A stretch of 64,000 nucleotides of DNA from Tetradesmus obliquus. Its lineage: Eukaryota > Chlorophyta > Chlorophyceae > Sphaeropleales > Scenedesmaceae. The notes beneath the pieces were generated by a model. That model was given only the letters and a program-made list of their open reading frames with translations, ran no database searches and was not told the origin of the DNA. The first letter of the stretch is position 1. Each line of letters starts with the position of its first letter. Both the position numbers and the translations under genes were made by a program. Of this stretch, positions 1 to 12,979 are shown piece by piece. The stretch covers positions 3,526,001 through 3,590,000 of the forward strand of contig CP126197.1 in the NCBI GenBank assembly GCA_030272155.1. Direction: 5' to 3'.

Positions 1-304
1 AGTGGTTGCGAGTGGTTGTGGTTGTGCCTGTGTGTGCGTGCCATGCTTTCGGCTGCCTGCTTTGCCAGCGTACTTGAAGTGGTACGTCCGGCAGTTGCTT
101 GTTGGTGTTTGCTGGTTGTGCCTGTTGTTCCCTCAACCAACACTGCTGGTTGCACATCAGGGTGTTGTGGAACGGCATCAACAAAGCAATGCCTGTTGAA
201 GCAGGGACAGCAGGCAACCCCACCAAGCTTTTTGCATGTTTGTTCTTTAACCCTTGTAAATTTTAAACTTAAGCCTGACCCTGCTGCTGCTGCTGCCGCC
301 GCAG

Positions 305-1646
305 AGCTTCCACCTGTGGCTCAACGTCATTGCCATCGCGCTCAGCGTCAGCGGCGCGCGCAAGTACCTGGACGCCGACTCGCCGCTGGCCCTACCCGCG
401 CTGGGCTGGCTGGACGGCGTGCTGGGCTGGTTCAGCTCCGCATGCATCCCCGTGCTGCTGTTTGCAAATGGCGTGTGGATGGTGGGCAAGGACATCACAG
501 GGGGCAAGCGCGGCCAGATCCAGGTGCGTGCTGTGTGTGTCACAGCAGCTTAGGGTAGGCCCATAAAGGCATGCATGCCTGTTTGATCAGCTGTTGAGTC
601 GAGTGGGCAGAGTTGCGGTCCACAATGACCAGCGTGTGGATGGTGGGCAAAACATCACAGGGGGCAAGCGCGGCCAGATGCAGGTGGCTATTTGTGATTG
701 AGTGGTTTATTTGCTCTGATGGCTATGGATGGTGTGCCTTTGCTTGACCTTGACCAACCCTCTAGCTCAGCGAAGCCTGCAGAAGCCATGCCAGCTCTAA
801 ATGTTGTGCCAAAGTTGGAGATAGGATGCACGCATAATGCTTGCGGTGCACCTGCTCGTACTTTGTTTGGAATTTCGCTCACTGACCGGCTTGCTGTCTG
901 CCGTCCCTTGCATGCGTGCAGGTCAGCCTGCTGCTGCTGCTGAAGCTGGCGCTGCTGCCGGGGCTCATGGTGGGCCTCACGCAGCTCTTCCACATGCGCG
1001 GCACGTACGGCCTGTCCCTGGTGCTGCTGAGCAGCTGCCCGCTGGCGCCGCTGGCATTCCTGGTGTGCCAGCAGTACGGCGTTGGTGCTGAGCTGGCGAC
1101 GAGTGTGACGATTCAGGGTGTGCTGCTGATGCTGCCACAGATGATGGCAGTCATCAAGATCAGCCAGGTGGGCGGCGTGAGGTTGGGTAGGGTATGATGG
1201 GATGGCATGACGCTGCCGAGACAGTGGCTGCAGACCTTGACATCAACTCGAACAAGGAGTAGTATAGCGTGGCCAGTGTTGCGGTAGTCTGCGTGGGGCG
1301 TGCTGCTGATGCTGCCGCAGGTGATGGCGGTCATCAAGATCAGCCAGGTGGGCGGCATAACATTGGTGTTGTAACGCACTACCAACATACTAGTATGTAA
1401 CGGGTGTGGGGGTGGGTAGGATGGGATGGGGTGTTGATGAAAGAGCGGCAGCAGGCCTTGATGAACTTTGATTATTAGTAGTGTGTAGTGTGGCAGGTGA
1501 TACGGTTATGCGTGTGGGATGTATCTGTCTGTTGATGTAAGCAGTGGAAGCTGCAAACGCAGCTGCGTAAGCGTGAGCCGCAGGACAACTGGATCATTGC
1601 AGCCTGCCTGGCTGCGCTGATCAGCACTGCATTGCGCACATTCTGA
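305..1646 (+). CDS. PIN-like / auxin efflux carrier family membrane transporter, 3' part
   Basis: Three exons can be read: 305-523, 922-1167 and 1545-1646 (stop TGA). All are phase 0 with AG/GT borders. The 5' end lies outside the window. The translation is hydrophobic: a segment ending in a GKDITGGKRGQIQ loop, then VSLLLLLKLALLPGLMVGL, then LAPLAFLVCQQYGVGAELATS. The P-x-A-FV-x-QQYG-x-xxELA pattern is characteristic of the C-terminal transmembrane half of the Mem_trans (auxin efflux carrier/PIN-like) family. The last exon adds a short tail ending in a hydrophobic AACLAALISTAL segment. Members transport organic anions, including auxin-like compounds, across the plasma or ER membrane; the substrate here is unknown. 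Both introns contain partial copies of the preceding exon end. Family call is good; exon 3 membership is inferred from phase only. Confidence 0.65.
632..683 (+). repeat. Ghost copy of exon end (PIN-like gene, intron 1)
   Basis: This stretch repeats the last ~53 bases of the exon ending at 523 (source 471-523), including the donor GT. It differs by a few substitutions and one lost base in the GGCAAGGACATC region, so the copied frame is broken. It lies about 110 bases into the intron. Confidence 0.8.
1292..1351 (+). repeat. Ghost copy of exon end (PIN-like gene, intron 2), frame intact
   Basis: This repeats source 1111-1167 with the donor (CAG then GTGGGCGGC). The flanking intron sequence is also loosely repeated (1175-1290 versus 1351-1500), so the unit is a tandem duplication of about 180 bases. 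The copy still encodes GVLLMLPQVMAVIKISQ. It has its own possible acceptor (CCGCAG ending at 1321), so it could be spliced in-frame as nine extra codons. Confidence 0.7.
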
Positions 1647-4317
1647 CGGCTGTGGTTGCTGCGTCTTGCTGCAGGTGGCTGGGCTGTATGATGTGGATCT
1701 CCTGAAGGCAGCCTAACGGCTGTCAACAGCACCTTGAAGCTTGGACAGGCAGTCTGAAGGCGCGTATGCCTGCTGCCGCATGCGGCTGGTTGAGGTTACA
1801 TGCGCTGGTCTGCATGCTTTGAATTCATGGCCAATGGTTTTCCGCAGGGCTGCTCGCATGTTGAGGGGCGTGTGAGGGTCCAGCAAGGAGGGTGTCCCTG
1901 GCATGCTGTGTATGAGGATGGGTAGCACCATGTTGGATGCCGTACAGGCTGTTGGCTTTTGCGTGGAATGCATACGCAGAGCTGTTTGGAACGTAGAGAT
2001 GTCCAGCTGCTGTGCCACTTCAATGCTTGGCTCTGGCAGCATATGGGTGCAGCGTTTGCTCTGATTTGTTTGCGTGTGGTCGCAGCTACCTTTGCAGCTA
2101 CCTGCTGGTGTCATTCTGTGTTTGATGCTCAATGTATTCTGATAGTTTTTTACGGGACTGCTCTTTTGAGCAGTAATCAAGCTACTGGCCTCTGTAGCGA
2201 AGAGGCTTCCGGCATGCAACGCAACAGGTTGAGGTCATTGTCTGCACAATCTGAAGCATGTTTAGCACATGTACTGTGTGAGCAACCTGCTCTTTCAAGC
2301 ACCGCGATCACACCGGTGTGTTGGGATGCCTATTGATCCCGTTGCCGCATTGCAGGTAGTGTGCATGCCTCTGATTTTGCGTCCCATATGCACGCAGGTT
2401 AGGTTGCAGACGCATTCAATAGTGATTGCTGCTGGTGTGTTGCAGAGCTGGCGCTAGATAGTGTGTGGTTTTTTGTATGCTCATTTGTATATGCTGCAGC
2501 TGCATTGAGCCGGCGCACAGCCACTTGTGTAGGTGCCTTTGTGCAGGTGCCTTTTGACTTGAATATGCCATTGGCCTCATAGGCCTTTGCGTGTCGTTGT
2601 TTGTAGCAGAGCAAAATTTGCAGCGTCAGTTTGAGAGCGTTAACGCAACGCAACGTGATTGCTTGCAGGCAGATCATGCTGACAGCGCCATCCCTGCCCC
2701 CAGGATGCTTGCAATGTTGTTCTTGTGTCATCATTGGATACGCTTGGTTTGTGTGTGATTTGTCGGGCTTCCGTGTGCAATTCGCTTTGTTTGTTCTGTT
2801 GTGTGCATTTGTGATCTGCGTGTGCAGTGTGACCATCAGCTATATAATGCTACCAGCGCGTCTGAGTGTATTGCATAAACAGCTTTCACGCTGCAGGAGT
2901 GTGTGTCACTCCATCGCATTAGGTGCAAGAGGCCGCCCGACTGGACTTGGTGTGCGGCTGATGCTGTGTCTGGTGCGAGAGGCAGGGGGGCCATGCTGCA
3001 TTAGCGTGCAATTAATCCAGTGCACTGGGTGCAGTGCGCCATCTTCGTTACTTTGCCTGTGTGCGGCTGACGCTGTGTTTGGTGCGAGGGGCAGGGCCGT
3101 CATGCTGCATTAGCGTGCAATCAATGTTGTCATGCTGCAGGAGTGTGCTTTACTACTTCCAATGCGTCTGGTGCAGTGTGCCACCCTTCTTTACTTTGCC
3201 TGGTGTGCGGCTGATGGCTGCCAGGACTGCAAGTGTTGCACTGTGCTGCTGCAATGCAGAGCCTTGCTGATCCTGTTCTCCGTGCCGTGGTCCCCGGGTG
3301 CAGCAAAGAAGAAGCAGATGCTCTCTGCTCTGTTGTTTATATTGCTTCCTAACAGCAGTTGCTGCCTGCCTTGCGACCTTGTTCTTGTGTGCTTTCTTCT
3401 GTTTGGCTGTCTTCAAGTGCAAATGAACATGGACCAGAGGTACGATCTGGAATGTCGACGACATGTGCTTGTTCATCAGGCAGTTGGTTGCTAGGCAGGT
3501 GCCCCAAGCATCGAGGCTGATGTGTCACACGGCGCCAGACGCCGTTTTCTGAGACCAGGGTTTTACTGGGGTCCCCAGTCAATGGATTGGCGTGGCAGTG
3601 TTGCCAAGGCCAACGGCGGGTCTGGTGGCTTGTGTATGGCTGGACGTCTTATACTTGCATGTTGGTGTGCACAGCAGCCTGCTGCAACTTGTGGTCATGG
3701 CTTCTTCATGAAGCATCAGGACCATGAGCCCTGAACCCTGCAGGGTCAAATGCGCCACTGTCACCGAGTAGGTGCTGTGCCCTGCTTACTGTCTTGCATG
3801 CTGCGGGTGTGAGCCTCTACATTGATTGATTGAGAGCGGACGAGTCCAGCTATGGTTTAGTTTAGGAAAAGATTGCTGCTTGAATCAAGTTGTACCTGGC
3901 CCATCCCAGTTGCAGGGCCTGCACATTCTCAGGATCGCCCATTGTAAAGTTGTTGTCTACAAATCCCGAGTACTGTCGTAAACTTACCAAACGTTCAAAG
4001 GGCACCCCGTTTGACACCGCTTGACTTTGAAGACAGATGGCAACCATTCAATCGACTCAGCTGCAGACGGCATATTCAGGATGACTGCTAGAAGCAACAC
4101 TTAAGCCGTCAACCGGTGCTCGAGGGTGCGTACGACCTGCTACCATATCTGAGGTAGTACTGCTGCTGCTACTGCTTTCCAGAGCCCAGCAGACATGCCT
4201 GCCTGACTCCATTGGCAAAGGGCACATGCTCAACTTGTTTGAGTGTCAACCGAATGACTGACTGTTGCAGACACTGCACCTGGCACTCCAGTGCTAGCTC
4301 CAGCTCTCAGAGGCGAC
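1647..4317. other. Intergenic region, no supported gene
   Basis: I find no convincing coding exon on either strand. A direct repeat of about 110 bases occurs at 2950-3120 (a GTGCGGCTGAYGCTGTGT motif followed by CATGCTGCATTAGCGTGCAAT, twice), with weaker related sequence to 3200. A minus-strand open stretch at 4060-3862 contains a good donor (GTTTG then GTAAGTTT near 3988). It has no recognisable domain and may be an orphan exon or chance. The 3' UTR of the PIN-like gene and the promoter of the RAP gene must lie here. Confidence 0.5.
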
Positions 4318-4593
4318 ATGCACACATGCCACAGCCGCAGCCAGCTGGCATCTAGGCCTTGCAGCCGAGGCAGCCATCTCAGCCCTGGGTTGTGCAGGCA
4401 AAACCTGCTCAACAGCAGCAGCAGCAGTCACATCCATCGCATCATTGCAGCAACTGCTGCTGTGCTGGCTGTTCAAGCCAGCAAGGCTGGTGCACAGGGG
4501 TCGCAGCAGCAGCAGCAGCAGCGGCAGCAGCAGCAGCAGCAGCAGCAGAAGTGGAGAGATGACCAGCCAAAGCCGTTTGCTGGTGATGAGGGC

Positions 4594-4632
<39 letters not shown>

Positions 4633-7600
4633 TCTGGTGTCTTTGTGCGAAAGAGGCCATCTGCTGCCGCGACAGTAGCCAGCAGCAGGAGCAGCAGCAG
4701 CAGCAGCAGCAGCGGTAGCAGTGGAGAGCAGCCCACCCGTAGCACAAACAAGAAGCAAAGGCAGAGCTGGAGCACCAGGACTGTAGACGCAGCGGCAGCA
4801 GCAGCAGCAGCATCTGCCGGTCCTGGTAGTACAGATAGCCCTGCAGGAATGAAGCAGCAAGCAGCAGCTAGTCAACAAGAACGTCAGCTTCATGACAGTC
4901 AGGTAGCAGGCAGCACAGCAGGCAGCCAACAAAGCGGCAGCGGAGCAGCAAGCAGCAGCAGCAAGCAGAGGCCCCGCAGGCCTAGCAGCAGCAAGCAGCA
5001 GCCTCTGACCTGGCGCAGCCAGGGCAAGCCTGAAGCTGCTGCGAGTGCTGCTGCAGCTGCTGCTGCCGGTCCTGTTGCTGCTGCTAGCTATAAGAACTTT
5101 AGACAGCCAGGAGAGGTTGCAAGCAGCAGCAGCAGCAGCAGCAGCGGCAGCAGCAGCAGCAGCAGCAGTGGATCTAGCAACAGGAAAGAGCAGCAAGCAG
5201 GTGGCCGGCTGACTCCGGGCAAAACGACCGGCGTCAGCCCCCCTGCTGTTCTTAACAAGCAGCAGGCAGCTGTGCGGGTGCTCACCGCAGATGCGCTGCC
5301 GCCTGCCACCACTGGCAGCAGCAGCAGCAGCAGCAACAGGAAGAGCGCTAATGGCAAGAGCAGCTGGTACAAGCGCGTGCAGCACCCACAACGGACTAAC
5401 AGTTGGGCAAGAACTGCTGCTGAGCCTGCTTTGCGCAACATCAAGCTGCGGAGCTTTCAAGAGCTGCAGGGGCTTGTGCAGCAGTACGGTGCTGCTGCAG
5501 ACTTGACTACGCTGCTGGCCATGTTCAGTAGGCTGCGCACTGTGCCCTGGCAGGATAGGGGTGCAAAGGCAGCGCTGCTGGACCAGCTGTGGGAGCTGCT
5601 GCAGCCTCACGTACAGCAGCAGCAGGCAAAGCAGTCACAGCAGCAGCAGGGAAAGCAGACACAGCAGCAGCAGGCAAAGCAGGCGCAGCAGCAGCCGCAG
5701 CCGCAAGCAGAGCAGATACAACAGCAGCAGCAGGCAAAGCAGACACAACAGCAGCAGCAGCAGCAGCAGCGGAAGCAGCCTACAGGCAGCCCACGGCACT
5801 GTGCGGAAGCAATGCTGGCAGCATCCAAGCTGCAGCATGCTCCGCCGGGCCTTTACAGAACCTGCCTGGCTGCATTTTCAGCGAAAGTTGCTGCTGCCGA
5901 CCCTCGGGTGCTATCCAACGCCATCTATGCAGCTGCAACAGCACCCAGCGGTGCAGTAGATGAAGCAAGCAAGGCTGTTATAGAGCAGGTGCTGCTGCCT
6001 GCCTTTGTGCGGGTGGCGGGTGTTTCTGCTTCGCAGTCTGTGGCGAATGTGGCATATGCTGCTGCTCTGTTAGGCTGCAGAGGGGCGCTGCTGCAGCAGC
6101 TGCTGGCTGCAGTGCCGAGTAGCACGTGGCAGGAGGCCAACCCGCAGGTACAGCAAAGCAGCTTTTGGTGGTTGAACTTGATCATGGTGGTGATTTTGAC
6201 TGAGCTTGAACGAGGATGTAGAACAGGGCGGCCTTTAAAAACACAGGCAGCAGAAGTTCTGGTTCTGAGCAGCGCACGAACAACTCGGTATGCGGACGTA
6301 ATACATGATTGCTATCAACAGTTTGATAAGTTTATTTTGCTGTTCCCTTCACCCCTCATGCCAACTGAACACCAGCTGTATCTTGCAACCCTGCAGGAAA
6401 TCTCAAACACAGTGTGGGCTGCAGGCGTGCTTGGTCAGAAGCTACCAGCAGCACAGCTGCAGGCGCTGCTGTCAAACCTGCTGGCCAAACTCCCAGAGGC
6501 AAAGCCGCAGCACATCAGCAACTGCACATGGGCAGTTGCAAGCATGGGCCAGCAGGTGCCGCATGCGCAGCTGCAGCAGCTGGTTGCTGCTGTGGTAGAT
6601 GGGAGGCAGGGGAGTAATGCACGGGCCGCTGCTGTTGCGCTGTGGAGCGCTGCAAAGATGGGTGCGCGGCTGCAGCAGCAGCAGGTGAGGATGGGAAGTG
6701 CTGCTGGGTTCTGCAAGCGCAGGAAACCTCCAGCAGTTCACAGCATGGCAAGAGTGCAGCGCAGCACACATTGATAACAACGGCGTGCCATGATGCATAG
6801 TACGTGCTGCTGCAACGCTCTGCAAGGATGAGAAGCAGTGCTTTGAGGTAGGCGTGGTTCAAAATGCTGGCGCATGGTTTCACAGGTCTGCCTGCTTGTT
6901 TTGTGTGTGCAGGTTGATGCGTTGGTGGAGCAGGTGGTGCCTGCAGCGGACCTGGAGGGAGGCAGCGACAGCAGTCCTCAGGTGAGCCTCAGCTGCTGCT
7001 GCGACTTGTGTGCATGCCACTAACGTTGCGAGCAGCTGTTGCAAGCGCGAAGCTGGGCATAGGGGGCTGATGAACAACCTGCATGAAGCACAGCTGTGCA
7101 CTTTGCACAGCATGGGATGCTGAGCAACTGGCATGCAGACACACCTAGCCACCTGCTTTGCCAACGCTGCATGCTTCTACAGGCCGTGTCCAACACGCTG
7201 TGGGCTGTTGCCACCATGAAGCACCCCCTCAATCGAGAGCAGCTGCAGCGGCTGCTGACAGCACATGTGCAGGAGCTACCGCAGCCGGAGTCCAACCCCC
7301 AATGCATCTCCAACACGCTGTGGGCAGCTGCGACGCTGAAAGCGGACGTCCCAACGGACGCACTCGAAGCGATCTTCGACACTCTGGCAGCACGCTTGCA
7401 CTCAGCAGAGCCCCAGGCACTTTCAAATGCGCTGTGGGCTGCTGCCAGCTTGCACCCGCCTTTCCTGCCTAGGCAGCTCCTGAAGGACCCAGCAGCTGTG
7501 AAGTTCATAGTGGAGGTGCTACTTCCCGGTATGAAGATCCAGGAGCTGTCCAATGTGATTGTGGCGTGTGGCCTGCTTGGCTGGAGCGATCCTGCGCTGC

Positions 7601-7707
7601 TGCTGCCGCTGGTCAGCAGGGCAGCAGAGCTGGCTGATAGAGAGAAGCAGCAGCAGCTGCAGCAGCTGCTGCTACCTGGCAGCACTGCAGATCTAGCCAG
7701 GCAGCAG

Positions 7708-7750
<43 letters not shown>

Positions 7751-8846
7751 CAGTGCTCAACACGCAGGCCTGGTGCAACATCTGCTGGGCTGCAGCTGTA
7801 CTGGACTTGCAGGAACTAACCCCACAGCTGCTGGCAATGGCTGCGCAGTGTGCTGGCGTGTTTGACAGGCTAGCTGTTGAGGACCATGTGCAGCTGTTTC
7901 AGCTGCACATGTGGCTGACAGACTGCAGGCAGGCTGGGCTTAAGGGTATGCTGAGTCAGCAGCAGCTGGGGAAATGCAGGGAGGCATGGCTGCAGCTGAT
8001 GGAGCAGCGCACGCAGACGTCTCGCCTGCAGGTGAGAAGCACAGGATGCGCTTCAGCTAGTTCATGGTCAACCTGGGTTGAAGTAGGTATGACACAGCAG
8101 GAGCGCATGCATTCCAGCGGGTGCCGTGTCTGTTGGGAGGCGCACTCAATGGTTTGTTTGCATAAACAAATTTGTGCCGCTGCTGTCGTGCTTGCAGGAG
8201 AACGTGTACAAGGCTGTGCAGCAGCTGCCGTGGCTGCAGGAGGTGGCCCTGGAGTGGCGTACAGCAGATGGGCTGCTGAGCGCAGACATCTACGCCACAG
8301 CCGCCGCGCCTGCAAACATTTTACAGCAGCAGCAGCAGCGACAGCAGCGCCAGGTGGTGATAGAGGTGGACGGCCCCTGGCACTTCCGGCGGCCTGACCA
8401 GGCGCTGACCGGGACCACTCACTTCCGCAACAGGGTGCTCGCTGCTCGGGGGCTTGTTGTTGTGTCGCTGCCGTGGTGAGTACATCAACTGCTGTGTCAG
8501 CTTAGGCACAGTGTGGTGTGGCTTTCCTGCAAGGCATGCATGGTGCACATTTGCAGGTCGGCCGTGCATGAACCAGCATCTCTGCACGGCTCTGCTTGTC
8601 AAACACGAGCAGTACGGTCTTGTACTGTACATTGTAATCAACCAGCGGCATCCACTGTTAAGCTATGGGTGTCGTCTGTCTGTTGATTTACTCTGCAGGT
8701 GGAAGTGGCGCTCACTGGACACGTGGCAGGACAAGGTGGAGTGGCTGGAGCAGATGGTGCAGACAGCGCTGGCTGCAGCTGTGGAGGTTGAGCAGCAACC
8801 TTCTTGCGCGAAACCACAGCCAGAATGTTGCAACTCAGTGTTGTAA
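4318..8846 (+). CDS. OPR/RAP-domain organellar RNA-binding protein
   Basis: Six exons (4318-6147, 6397-6684, 6913-6981, 7183-8031, 8198-8475, 8699-8846) keep phase and give 1153 residues. The first ATG in frame is at 4318. The N-terminus is rich in Ser, Arg and Ala and acidic-poor, resembling an organelle transit peptide. Residues ~50-400 are low complexity (poly-Q, poly-S and poly-A from CAG tracts). From ~residue 520 there are repeats of the form ISNTLWAAATLG..P..LQALL, the ~38-residue helical repeats seen in algal OPR/RAP proteins. Residues ~1060-1130 form a RAP domain (VVIEVDGPWHF, then LAARGLVVVSLPW, then a W-x-W segment across the last splice). Family members bind specific chloroplast or mitochondrial transcripts to control stability, splicing or translation. 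The target here cannot be told from sequence. A TGTAA motif overlaps the stop codon. Confidence 0.85.
8842..8846 (+). terminator. TGTAA polyadenylation-type signal
   Basis: TGTAA is the usual chlorophyte poly(A) signal. It overlaps the TAA stop of the RAP gene. Overlap with the stop would give an extremely short 3' UTR, so a later site may be used. Confidence 0.25.
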
Positions 8847-9266
8847 GGGAGTTGTTTGGCTGAGGCAGGGGGCAAACGTTGCCCGGTAAATGGCTTGCGG
8901 TGCGGTCCAGAGTTGTGTTGTGAGGTGCTCAAGGAGGCAAGCCGTGCCAATGCAGTGCAACGATGAATTTTGGATGTGATTACACGCTTTGCTCCCAGTT
9001 TATGTTGCTTGCGCTGCAGCACGCTTTCATAGTGTTGAGGTGACAACCTGCCAATGGCAGTTACGCCGGCACTACCTGTCTGCATGTGCACAAAGATGTG
9101 TAACTCGAACTTATGTAGAACAGGCAGATCGTTTGTTACAGGTCATGCAGCGCAGTTTGACCATGCTCCCGTAGATGGCAATATTTGTTCAGCATGATGC
9201 ACAGTTTTGGCATCACACGCTGCAGTTGATCCTTGGTTGACGTTTAAATCTTTTCTTGACGCTGTT
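8847..9266. other. Intergenic spacer between RAP gene and DCAF gene
   Basis: There are 420 bases with no supported coding exon. It should hold the 3' UTR of the upstream gene and the promoter of the WD40 gene. No TATA box or operator-like element stands out. Confidence 0.4.
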
Positions 9267-11998
9267 ATGGAGTCCCTGTTGTTCGCAAGGGAGACTGGGG
9301 GCTTCGGCAGCAACAAGAACGCCCATGCAGTCTCCATACAGCACAGCATCAGCAGCAGTGAAGCTTTGATACGTCGTTTGACCAATCACAAGCAGTTAAA
9401 CATAGCTGGAGGGAGCTCTGGGGGCGCGCTGTGCTGCAGTTGGGACGATGCTGGCGTTCAGCTTGCTGTAGGCACGGACACCTGTCAGCTTTCGATCTAC
9501 AATGCAGACAAGGGCAAGTTCACACATACCTTTGACCCGGTAAGCAATTCAGCTTTGCTGTGGGTTCTGCATGGTTGCCAGGAAGCCCCTTTCACCCCTG
9601 CTCTGCTGCTGCTGCCTGGCTGGTCCTGCAGGGTCACATCCAAGGGGTTGCTTGTGCAGAGTTTCTCCCTGGGACTGGCGGCAAGTTGCTTGTCACAGCT
9701 GGGCCAGCCAGAGACGTAAGTTTAATCAACCTTGTAATGCCAGGCACCCTGCCAATCAAACTGCTGGCTGGCTGGAAGCACTCCATGCCTGACTGCGTGG
9801 TGCAACAGCGGCAGACCTGCGCTGACTTGTCCAGTCTGTAGTGCATTGTATGATACGATGCTGTGTCTGTCTGCAGATACGCGTTGTTGACCTTGAGCGC
9901 CAAGCGGTGCGGCCATACAGCAGCCATGCAGCCACCATCAGGACCATCCTGCCTCTCAGTGGAGCAGTGTTTGCATCTGGCGCAGAGGACGGCACTATCC
10001 GCTGCTTTGACTCACGGATCAGGGGGTGCAGTGATGACAGCAGCCAGGCCAGCAGCAGTTCGCTGCTAGGTGAGCAGTTTCTGCAACTGGAGGTTGCATT
10101 GCCTTAGCTGACATGCCGCAGCCAGGCCCAGCACTGGCAGAGCTGCTTGGCATACTGCAGTGGTCCACGTTCACAGCAGATTCTTGCTGTGCATGCATCC
10201 GGTATGCATTTGACATGACAGCAGCCGCTGCCAGTAGGAGTTGGTGCCACTGCTCCTGCAGCACATGCATCACTCCTGCTGCCTTTCCTGCAAGCGCCTA
10301 ACTTTACTGCAAGCACTCTGCCGCCGCATGCCCGAATCTGTTGACCTGCAGTTGACCAGCGCCACGAGGCAGTGGGCCGGCCGGGGGGCAAGCCCAGCGT
10401 GCAGTCGATGTCTCGTGACCCGCTCAACACGCAGTACATCGCCACGGGAGGCGGAGATTCTCTTGGTGAGCCCCGCATGCGGCCCCTTGCAGGAGTAGGC
10501 CCTGGCTGTACTGTTTCAAAAGTTCAACAGTTCACGAGTTCGTCATCGTGATTGGTGGTTGAGCACGCACAATGGAAGCGACAAGGCTTTTTGTAACCAC
10601 AGCCGTCATGCGCATTGTAACATGTTTTCTGCTAACGCTGCTGAGGCTTGACCATGGCCGCGCTGCTGACTCCCTGCCTGTGTCCTGCATGTGTGCAGTG
10701 CGTGTGTACGACGTGCGCATGATGCGGCAGCCTGGCAGCGCAGCACTCGGCTACAGCCGCAGCAGGCCGCCGCCGTGGTGCTACTGCCTTGCTCCGGCCC
10801 ACATGCGTGATGGCAATGCTGCAGCATGCTCTCTCAGGCCCAGCAGCATTGCTAGTGTGGCCTTTGACCACACAGGCCAGCGGCTGCTGGCTAGCTACAC
10901 AGGCAAAGACGTCTACTCCTTCGATGTGGCGCAGCATGCCTGCAGCTATGACCAGCTGATGGATGCGCAGCAGCAGCAGCAGCTGCAAGGCAGGCGGCAG
11001 CAGCAGCCACCGTGGCTGCAAGGGGCCGTGCGGCAGCGGCGGCAAGGTGCCAGTGCTGCTGCTGCTGCTGCTACTGTTGGGTCAGGCAGGCGTGCACTGC
11101 GTGGCAGGAGGATGATGGCTGGCGTGTGGCCCAGTGACACTGATAACACAGCACGGCTTGCAGGACAGCCGCATGCAGCAGCAGCAGCACAGCCGCCAAG
11201 TATCGTCGCAGCTGCAGCTGCAGCTGCTGGTTCTGCAGCAGCTGCTGCTGCAGCAAGGCCACATGCCAGGCGCACAGTGCGGCCTGTGCGCTCGGCACGG
11301 CCTCGAGCAGCAGCAGCAGCAGCTGCAGCTGGCACTGCTGGTGCAGCAGCACCCCAGCCAGCACCTGCAGGAGCAGCAGCGCTCGCAACAGCAGCAGCCA
11401 GGGCAGGCAACCGGGTGCGGCAGCTGACTGAGCGCCTGGAGGAGCTGCAGCAGCGGCTGCAGCTGATTGAGCAGGAGCTTGGGCAGGAGCCTGGCACTGC
11501 AACTCCAAATGTTGATCCAGCACACAGTGATTCAGCTGCTGAGGATGACAGTGAGGGGCCGCCAAGTCTAACAGGCAGCGACGGCGATGCAAGCGGCAGC
11601 GGCAGTGACTCAGATGATGACAGTGGTGATGGCGCTGCAGCGGTAGTAGATGATGAGGATGATGAAGGAGCAGAGTTCACGCTGACAGCTGAGCTGCATG
11701 TGCTGGCCCGGGATGGCACAGTGCTGCACCGCGCCCGCGTGCCGCTGCACAGAGGGCGAGGTATGATGGCTGCTGCTGCTGCTGCTGCTGGTATGATGGG
11801 TGGTGCTGATGAGGACATGGCCGCAGCTGGCGGCCAGGGCCAGCAGCAGCAGCAGGGTGATGCAGGGGCGCAGCAGCAGCAGCAGCAGCACGGCTTGCCG
11901 GGTGTGGATTTGTTGCAGCAGCTGCAGCAGCAGTTGCTGCAGGCAGTAACCGCTCAGGGCACGTCGAGACAACTTGTGCCAGAGCCACCTGGCAGCCC

Positions 11999-12037
<39 letters not shown>

Positions 12038-12470
12038 TGATGATGAACCAGCAAGCAGTGCAGCTGCACACCAGCCCCACATGCCACCTGCAGCAGCAGG
12101 CCAGCAGGCTGAGCAGCAGCAGCAGCAGCAGCAGCAGCCTCAACAGGAGCAAGAAGCAGAGCCTGAGGACCGTGCAGCTGCAGCGGCCGCACGAGCAGCA
12201 GAAGCAGCAGAGGAGGCAGCAGCAGCGTTGGCTGAAGCGCGCAGGGCCGCGCGCAGGCTTAGGAGGAGTGCCAGGGCTGCTGCTGCCAGCGCTGAGCAGC
12301 AGCAGCCTGAGCAGCAGCAGCGGCGGCCCAGCAGGTTGAGGCTTAGCACTCCTCCATCATCTGCTGCAGCGCCTGCTGCTGCAGCCGCCACTCAGGAAGC
12401 AGGCAGTGCAGGCGCAGCAGCAGCAGCAGGTGCAGGAAGCGGCAGGCAGCGGCGCTCCAGCAGGAGAGCC

Positions 12471-12511
<41 letters not shown>

Positions 12512-12725
12512 CAGTGGCGGCAGCCGAGGCTCCAGTGCGAGGCGGCGGCTCAATGGCAATGTCTTCATGGGCTTGGGTGGTGATGCTGCTGGCTCTAGCC
12601 AAGGCATTGCTGATATGAGCCCTAGCGTTGCTGCAAGGCCTGAGGGGCTGCTGCGCAGCCAGGCTGCTGCTGCTGCTGCTGCAGGGCCGTGGGAGAGCCT
12701 GCCTGGGACAGCTGGAGCCAGTCAA

Positions 12726-12757
<32 letters not shown>

Positions 12758-12935
12758 TGATGAGGATGCAGCAGAGCCAGCTGCCAAGCGTGCCAGGAGG
12801 GAAGTTGAGCAGGCGGCAGCGGCAGCAGTGGCTGCGGCTGGCGCAGCAGCAGGGCATGCATCTGTGGCAGCAGTGCAGGGAGCGGCAGCAGCTGCAGACA
12901 AGCATCAGTTGGGCGATGCCGCAGGCGCAGCGGTG

Positions 12936-12979
<44 letters not shown>

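Noticed and set aside
4294-5610. Long minus-strand frame (438 codons) opposite the RAP gene
   Set aside because: It is the antisense of CAG repeats, giving poly-Leu, poly-Ala and poly-Cys. The plus strand has the RAP domain and spliced phases.
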